Below the pieces are notes generated by a model that searched no databases, had not been told where the DNA came from, and worked only from the letters and a program-made list of their open reading frames with translations. Below are positions 55,664 through 60,000 of a stretch of 60,000 bases of DNA, in pieces (the first letter of the stretch is position 1; every line of letters starts with the position of its first letter). Both the position numbers and the translations under genes were made by a program. Source of the DNA: Symsagittifera roscoffensis (lineage: Eukaryota > Xenacoelomorpha > Acoela > Convolutidae); the NCBI RefSeq assembly GCF_963678635.1, contig NC_087065.1, positions 34,473,679 through 34,533,678 of the forward strand. The letters are read 5' to 3'.

Positions 55664-55996
55664 CTGCAATTTTTTCACTTAAATCTAAATATGTTCACTG
55701 ATAAAATCAATTTCACAAAAAAAAACATTTCTCAGTTAATAACTCGAGTTCAATAAAAAAATCCATTTTCGTCAGCCAGATATTGCACATTAAGACAAGT
55801 AGTCAACATCAACGAGATAATATCAATCATTTCACAATCAATATTTCCAACAGCCCATCATCATCTGCAGAACTCAGAATTTGAACCGCATTCCATCACT
55901 CAACGTCAAAAGTTAATAACACAAACTTGGAAGCATGACTTTGTAAGCAGCTTTCTTAAAATAAATAAATATTTGAATGTCATCCAATGTTTTTCT
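55664..55996 (-). promoter_or_regulatory. Intercistronic region between CKS1 and ANKS1
   Basis: This 333-bp spacer has no AATAAA or ATTAAA on the minus strand and no recognisable promoter motif. It ends in GTGAAAAAATTGCAG abutting the ANKS1 ATG. It could be an operon-like spacer with a trans-splice acceptor, or hold an unrecognised 5' UTR exon and promoter. Confidence 0.4.
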
Positions 55997-56290
55997 CTAA
56001 GCATTGTTGCCTCCGACGACCTCTGTGGCCATTTGTTGCTGTTGTGTTTGGGGTGGACCCGTAGCATTTGGATGGGAAAGAGGTCTTCTAAATAATAAAA
56101 CATGTGGCTCAGGCATATGATGTGCATAATGCACCCACCCCGGACTCATTTGAACTCCAATTCGTCTCCATTCGGTTTCACTGAACAGTTTGTTCTTCGG
56201 CAGTTCACAGGCTATGCTCTTCGGTAGAATGACGTGCCGATACTCGTAATTAGCATCGTAGTATTTCTCCGAGTAGTAAATCTCCTTCAT
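55997..56290 (-). CDS. CKS1: Cyclin-dependent kinase regulatory subunit CKS1
   Basis: 97 aa in one exon. CKS proteins bind CDKs, recognise phosphorylated substrates through an anion-binding pocket and promote multisite phosphorylation; with SCF-Skp2 they help degrade p27-type inhibitors. The start [20 protein letters not shown], the segment [16 protein letters not shown] and [14 protein letters not shown] are family hallmarks, including the HxPEPHxLLFRRP hinge used in strand exchange. The ~74-residue core is complete. It is followed by a 20-residue Q/N-rich tail ([14 protein letters not shown]), longer than the ~79-aa vertebrate proteins. The ATG lies 14 nt after a TATTTCAG acceptor-like site. 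An in-frame upstream extension to that site contains no other ATG in frame. ANKS1 starts 333 bp downstream on the same strand. Confidence 0.96.
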   Translation of the reverse strand: MKEIYYSEKYYDANYEYRHVILPKSIACELPKNKLFSETEWRRIGVQMSPGWVHYAHHMPEPHVLLFRRPLSHPNATGPPQTQQQQMATEVVGGNNA

Positions 56291-56304
56291 TTTCGCAATT
56301 TCAT

Positions 56305-57980
56305 CTGAAATACGATCAAAATAATTTCAATTTCAACGGAAGAAACGGCTCAAAACCAATTCTACTTAAATTTTAGGTAATCATAGTTTATAAAAACATT
56401 GTTTCTACTTCGACAAGTAAAAGCAAATTCTTTTTATAAAATCATAATCGAGCAAACTGCCATTATTAAAATGATCAACTATATTAATCATGTTGTTCTA
56501 TAGATATATAAATAACAATTTAGAAGGTAAACGCTGATATGAGATGCGATAGAATAGCAAAGACTATTAAGAGAATGTCACCGAGAAAGCCTTATCGAGA
56601 ATTTTGTTCTGAAATTCGAAATACTTTGATACACCACAATAAGGGAAGCCCTGATTTTTTTTTGCGCCAAAACAAACGAAAACAATTTTAAAAATACAGA
56701 ATTAGGCGCAAAAATGACAAATTCGGATAAATATTTTTCGATAAAGGGAGAGTGGACGAGGAGAAAATTTCAATTGGAATTTCAATTCTACACAAAATAA
56801 GATTCCAAAGAAATGTACTGCATGGAGTGATATAACAAATTTAAGCTACTTCAGATGTGATGAGTTGAAATAAGAAAAAATTTTGGTTTTCTTTTGATCG
56901 GCCACTTTTCGACTGCCATTTTTAAAAGGATCTCTGGTGCGGATAGAAAAAAAATGGCAGCCAATTGAATGAGCGCACATATTTGAACTGAAAAAGTTAG
57001 GAAGAAACTACGGCATATGAGTTTAAATCTTCTTTTTTTTCATGTCACGCCTTCTTGTGTCTGCAGCGCACAAAAACTTTCCACAAACCTCAGCCAAAAA
57101 TAATTAACTCGGAAAAAGTTCAGTCAGAGATTTCAATGTAATAAATCACTCGGTTGCGACTGGGGCAGTCTAAATTTAATAATGGCAGTCAATTAAAGTA
57201 GGCAAAATTACACAAGCAAAAACAAAAATCATATTTTTTTTTTCAAATTTTTGACAATTTTGAAGAGTGTGAAGAGAGGTCGGCGAGAAACCCTTCAGAT
57301 AAGACTAGCTTTACAAACGAAACTAACTCGAAAAAAAAATACATTTCTAGCAGTCGCAAAACGTTTCACATTGATATTCCAAAAACGTTCAATTGTGAAC
57401 TGCGTAACTTAAAACGGCAAACGTCTATCAGACGTAGAACTATTCAGACGATCAACATCAACATGGAAAGTCAAACTCGAGCAACTATTCTGGAAAAACA
57501 GCAAAAAATATCAAAAATAAATATTTTTCAGTTTTTTCACAGTGCAGACGTTTCTTAGCATTAGCCTAAGAATTACATAGAGGAAAAGCAGAGCTTGGTA
57601 TCACGATATATCACAAGCACAGCATGGCGTGCTAGCTGAAAAAAGGAACCGGAAGCCAGCGTCGCAAAATCTTTAAATTTTGAAAAATGATGAAAGAACT
57701 ATCTACGATCAAACTTCGCGTCAAACTTACCAAGTCGAAAACACCTGAACAGAAACTCATATAGAATTTTTTCTCAAAATATCAGAATTAATACAGAAAT
57801 TTAAATCCCCTTCCCCTAAGAACACACACGCACACAAAAACTCTTGCGCTCATCAAACTTGACGCAATAAGAGACTAAGCAAAAAGCCGGTAAAAAATAA
57901 GCCTAAACTTATTCAGCCGAAAAAAAAATAAAACGGCAAATTTAGCAATGCGAGTTAGTAAAAGTTCATCCAAAGTTAAT
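56305..57980. other. No gene recognised upstream of CKS1
   Basis: AT-rich with only short ORFs. If CKS1 is cis-spliced, its 5' UTR exon and promoter should be here, but none could be identified. Confidence 0.45.
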
Positions 57981-58009
57981 GCAAAATTAGAAAAGATTGC
58001 ATATTCAAA

Positions 58010-58630
58010 ATGCTATAACATAGCCAATCGAAGGTTGGAAAAGAGTAAATTACGCAAGTAAACAAAAAAACACTGACTTTCTTGAAAAATTCTCAGCTTT
58101 CGAATTTCAGAGAAAAAAAAGATGCCCTTTAAGCTCTTTTAATTTCTAGAACAATTTATGATTGGCGCTTATTTGAATAAAAGAACCCAACTTGAGAAAA
58201 CTGGATCAGAGGGTAGTTTTTATTCCGCTGGGAAATCTTAAAAATAAATTCCAATCCGAAACTAGAAATCGTTCACAATTTTTTCGCGCCATTTCCAAGT
58301 TCGTATTTGGAGAGTGCTATTTACGTCACTTTTAGCAGATGAATTTCAATTGAACTCAAAAAGTGATTATACCTAATTGCATCAATTTTTAAGAATTTTC
58401 ACTGAAAAAAAAAAACAAAAATCAGCGAGACCTATATGAGAGTCTTCACTACGTTCATTACTCTTAAAAACTCAAAATATGAGTGTTGCAACAGAAAGGC
58501 CCAGTAGATGCAAGCGTCCAAGATCCAAATGTGTACTGTGAATACTGTGAATGAAGTTATTTTCGGGAAAAAGTCTTGTATCCAATCGCAATACCCTTGT
58601 TGATCGCAAAGGCAAAGGTAAAGAAACGTG
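58010..58630. repeat. Dispersed repeat family R, nearly complete copy
   Basis: Contains in order AACATAGCCAATCGAAGG, TTCTAGAACAATTTATGATT, AACTGGATCAGAGGG, TTATTCCGCTGGGAAATCTT, GAAATCGTTCACAATTTTTT, GAGACCTATATGAGAGTC and the TCGCAATACCC...GATCGCAAAGG hairpin module. It defines the order of modules best. Confidence 0.7.
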
Positions 58631-58748
58631 TCGCGAGGGAAAAGTCTGCTTTAATATAAAATAAAAATGCCTGTCTTGACCATTCCAAAAATTAGGAAAA
58701 CGGTAAATAAGCCGACGATACTTGAGTAGACGACCGTTGCACCAAAAA

Positions 58749-58826
58749 ATATCCTCGAAGCTATGAAACCAACCTCAACATTAAAAGATATCCTCGAAGC
58801 TATGAAAACTATCTCAGCATGAAAAT
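58749..58826. repeat. 39-bp tandem duplication
   Basis: ATATCCTCGAAGCTATGAAA followed by a similar CAACATTAAAAG / CAGCATGAAAAT tail, repeated at 58749 and 58788. Confidence 0.75.
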
Positions 58827-58964
58827 AAATTTCTTGCTCAATAAATGAAGCACTATTACGCTGAAAAGCCGATAAAACATACGCCAAGCCGATTGGACCG
58901 AACAAACCTTTAAATTAAAAAAAAATGAAATAAAACCATAACGGATTTGAAAACTTCTCTTGGA

Positions 58965-60000
58965 CTTAATTTCCTAGAGAAGACTGCAGGAGAGGAGTCC
59001 TGTGAACAAAGTTGTTCATGGAGGAAAAGTCATGTTTACGATTGCAAGACATTTGTTCTTACAAGGGTCATTCTAAAAGAACTAAAATTAGCCTAATAAA
59101 GAAAAATATCACAAACGATTTTAAACTTATAAAACTTCAAATCTCAAACCAAGCCAACACAGTTGGGAACTAATCAATGAACCAAAAATCACTGGTTGGT
59201 TTTTTTTAAATTGGTTAACTTTCAACATTCTGAGAAAAATTTATAATACATTAAGGATCTTCCAACTCAGAAATCTTCCGTGGAATGCAATTTTACGTAG
59301 AATTAAACCAATCAAAGATAATTGTGTCAATAAAACAAGACAACTCTTTAAGTCCTTTTTTGAAACTAAAACCCATTCTTGATTTTTTGTTCATTGACAC
59401 TGTTGTTTTTGTAAAGAGCAAGATACCTTTCTTTGAGCAAATGAAGTCATTTGAACCTAAAAGGATATCTTTTAAACATAGCTTTTAAACATACATACAA
59501 ATTAATAATTTATGCTACATATTCAATATGCAGTAAAAAAAGCTTTTTTAATTTCCAGAATCTTAAATGATTAATTTCGATTTTAATAAAGCTGTCCCAA
59601 CTTGAGGAAACTGGATCAAAAGGAAATTTTCTTGTTCCGCTGGACCTTTTAAAATTACAATCACTTTAAACAAAAAAAGTCAAGCCAATTTTTTTGCCAT
59701 ATGCACGTTTTTTTACTGTAGAAAGTAATTCTTCCTCCACTTAGCATAATTATTTCAGGTGAACATAAAACAAACATAGCCAACAGAAAGTTGGAAAAAA
59801 TCAATAAAAGAGAAAAAATAGAATTTGACATGTTTTGTGAAAAACTTTAACTTTCAAAAAACAATGAAACATTTATTGCCTTTAAGCACTTAGAACTTCT
59901 AGGCAATTTATTGTCGACAATTATTTGATAAAACTAACCACATTTTATAAAACTGGATCAATAGGTAAACTTTTTAAATTTCAAACTTGATGTTTTTGCG
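58965..60000. repeat. Dispersed repeat family R, copies to window end
   Basis: Hairpin module at about 58995-59085, then a body part (AACTGGATCAAAAGG, TTGTTCCGCTGG) near 59600-59660. A new start (ACATAGCCAACAGAAAGTTG) at 59776 runs on through AACTGGATCAATAGGTAAAC at the window edge. This suggests head-to-tail clustering of the family. Confidence 0.6.

Overview
The window is nuclear DNA from an animal, most likely an invertebrate. It is strongly AT-rich, with long A/T runs, many dispersed repeats, GT-AG introns and two genes of clearly metazoan type. The species cannot be named from sequence alone. All genes that could be supported lie on the minus strand, so transcription runs from right to left.

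Right half (about 32.7-56.3 kb): a compact CKS1 gene (cyclin-dependent kinase regulatory subunit, 97 aa) is followed 333 bp downstream on the same strand by a 20-exon gene. That gene was reconstructed from splice sites, reading-phase continuity and domain content. The joined CDS is 3303 nt (1100 aa): ankyrin repeats, a long acidic linker, two SAM domains and a C-terminal PTB domain. This is the architecture of ANKS1 (Odin/AIDA-1), a receptor-tyrosine-kinase and Eph adaptor family. Both genes have a splice-acceptor-like site 0-14 nt before the ATG, and no AATAAA or ATTAAA lies between them. This suggests, without proving, an operon-like pair with spliced-leader trans-splicing. The ANKS1 introns hold a decayed Penelope-like retroelement, a small hAT element with perfect 8-bp target duplications, two non-autonomous hAT-like copies, a MULE-like transposase fragment, tRNA-derived SINE-like pieces, a diverged ~160-bp tandem array and a foldback copy ending 13 bp from a splice donor.

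Left part (0-18 kb): a small two-exon gene family that I do not recognise is present. Products are 86 and 75 aa, with an Arg/Ser-rich N-terminus and a conserved C-terminal exon ending in NF(E/D)LY. A recent ~7-kb tandem duplication (2203-9127 and 9128-16199) has one breakpoint inside the intron of the first gene. It therefore copied only promoter and exon 1, giving the gene a potential second, distal first exon. A diverged but apparently complete paralogue lies at 17.16-17.70 kb.

Middle (18-32 kb) and far right (56.3-60 kb): no protein-coding gene was recognised. The middle contains several copies of one foldback family (terminal mini-hairpin, inward inverted arms), a nested ~1-kb palindrome, a MITE with 22-bp perfect inverted ends, tandem duplications and a 53-bp-arm hairpin. 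The right end is made largely of copies of a dispersed repeat family that also fills ANKS1 introns.
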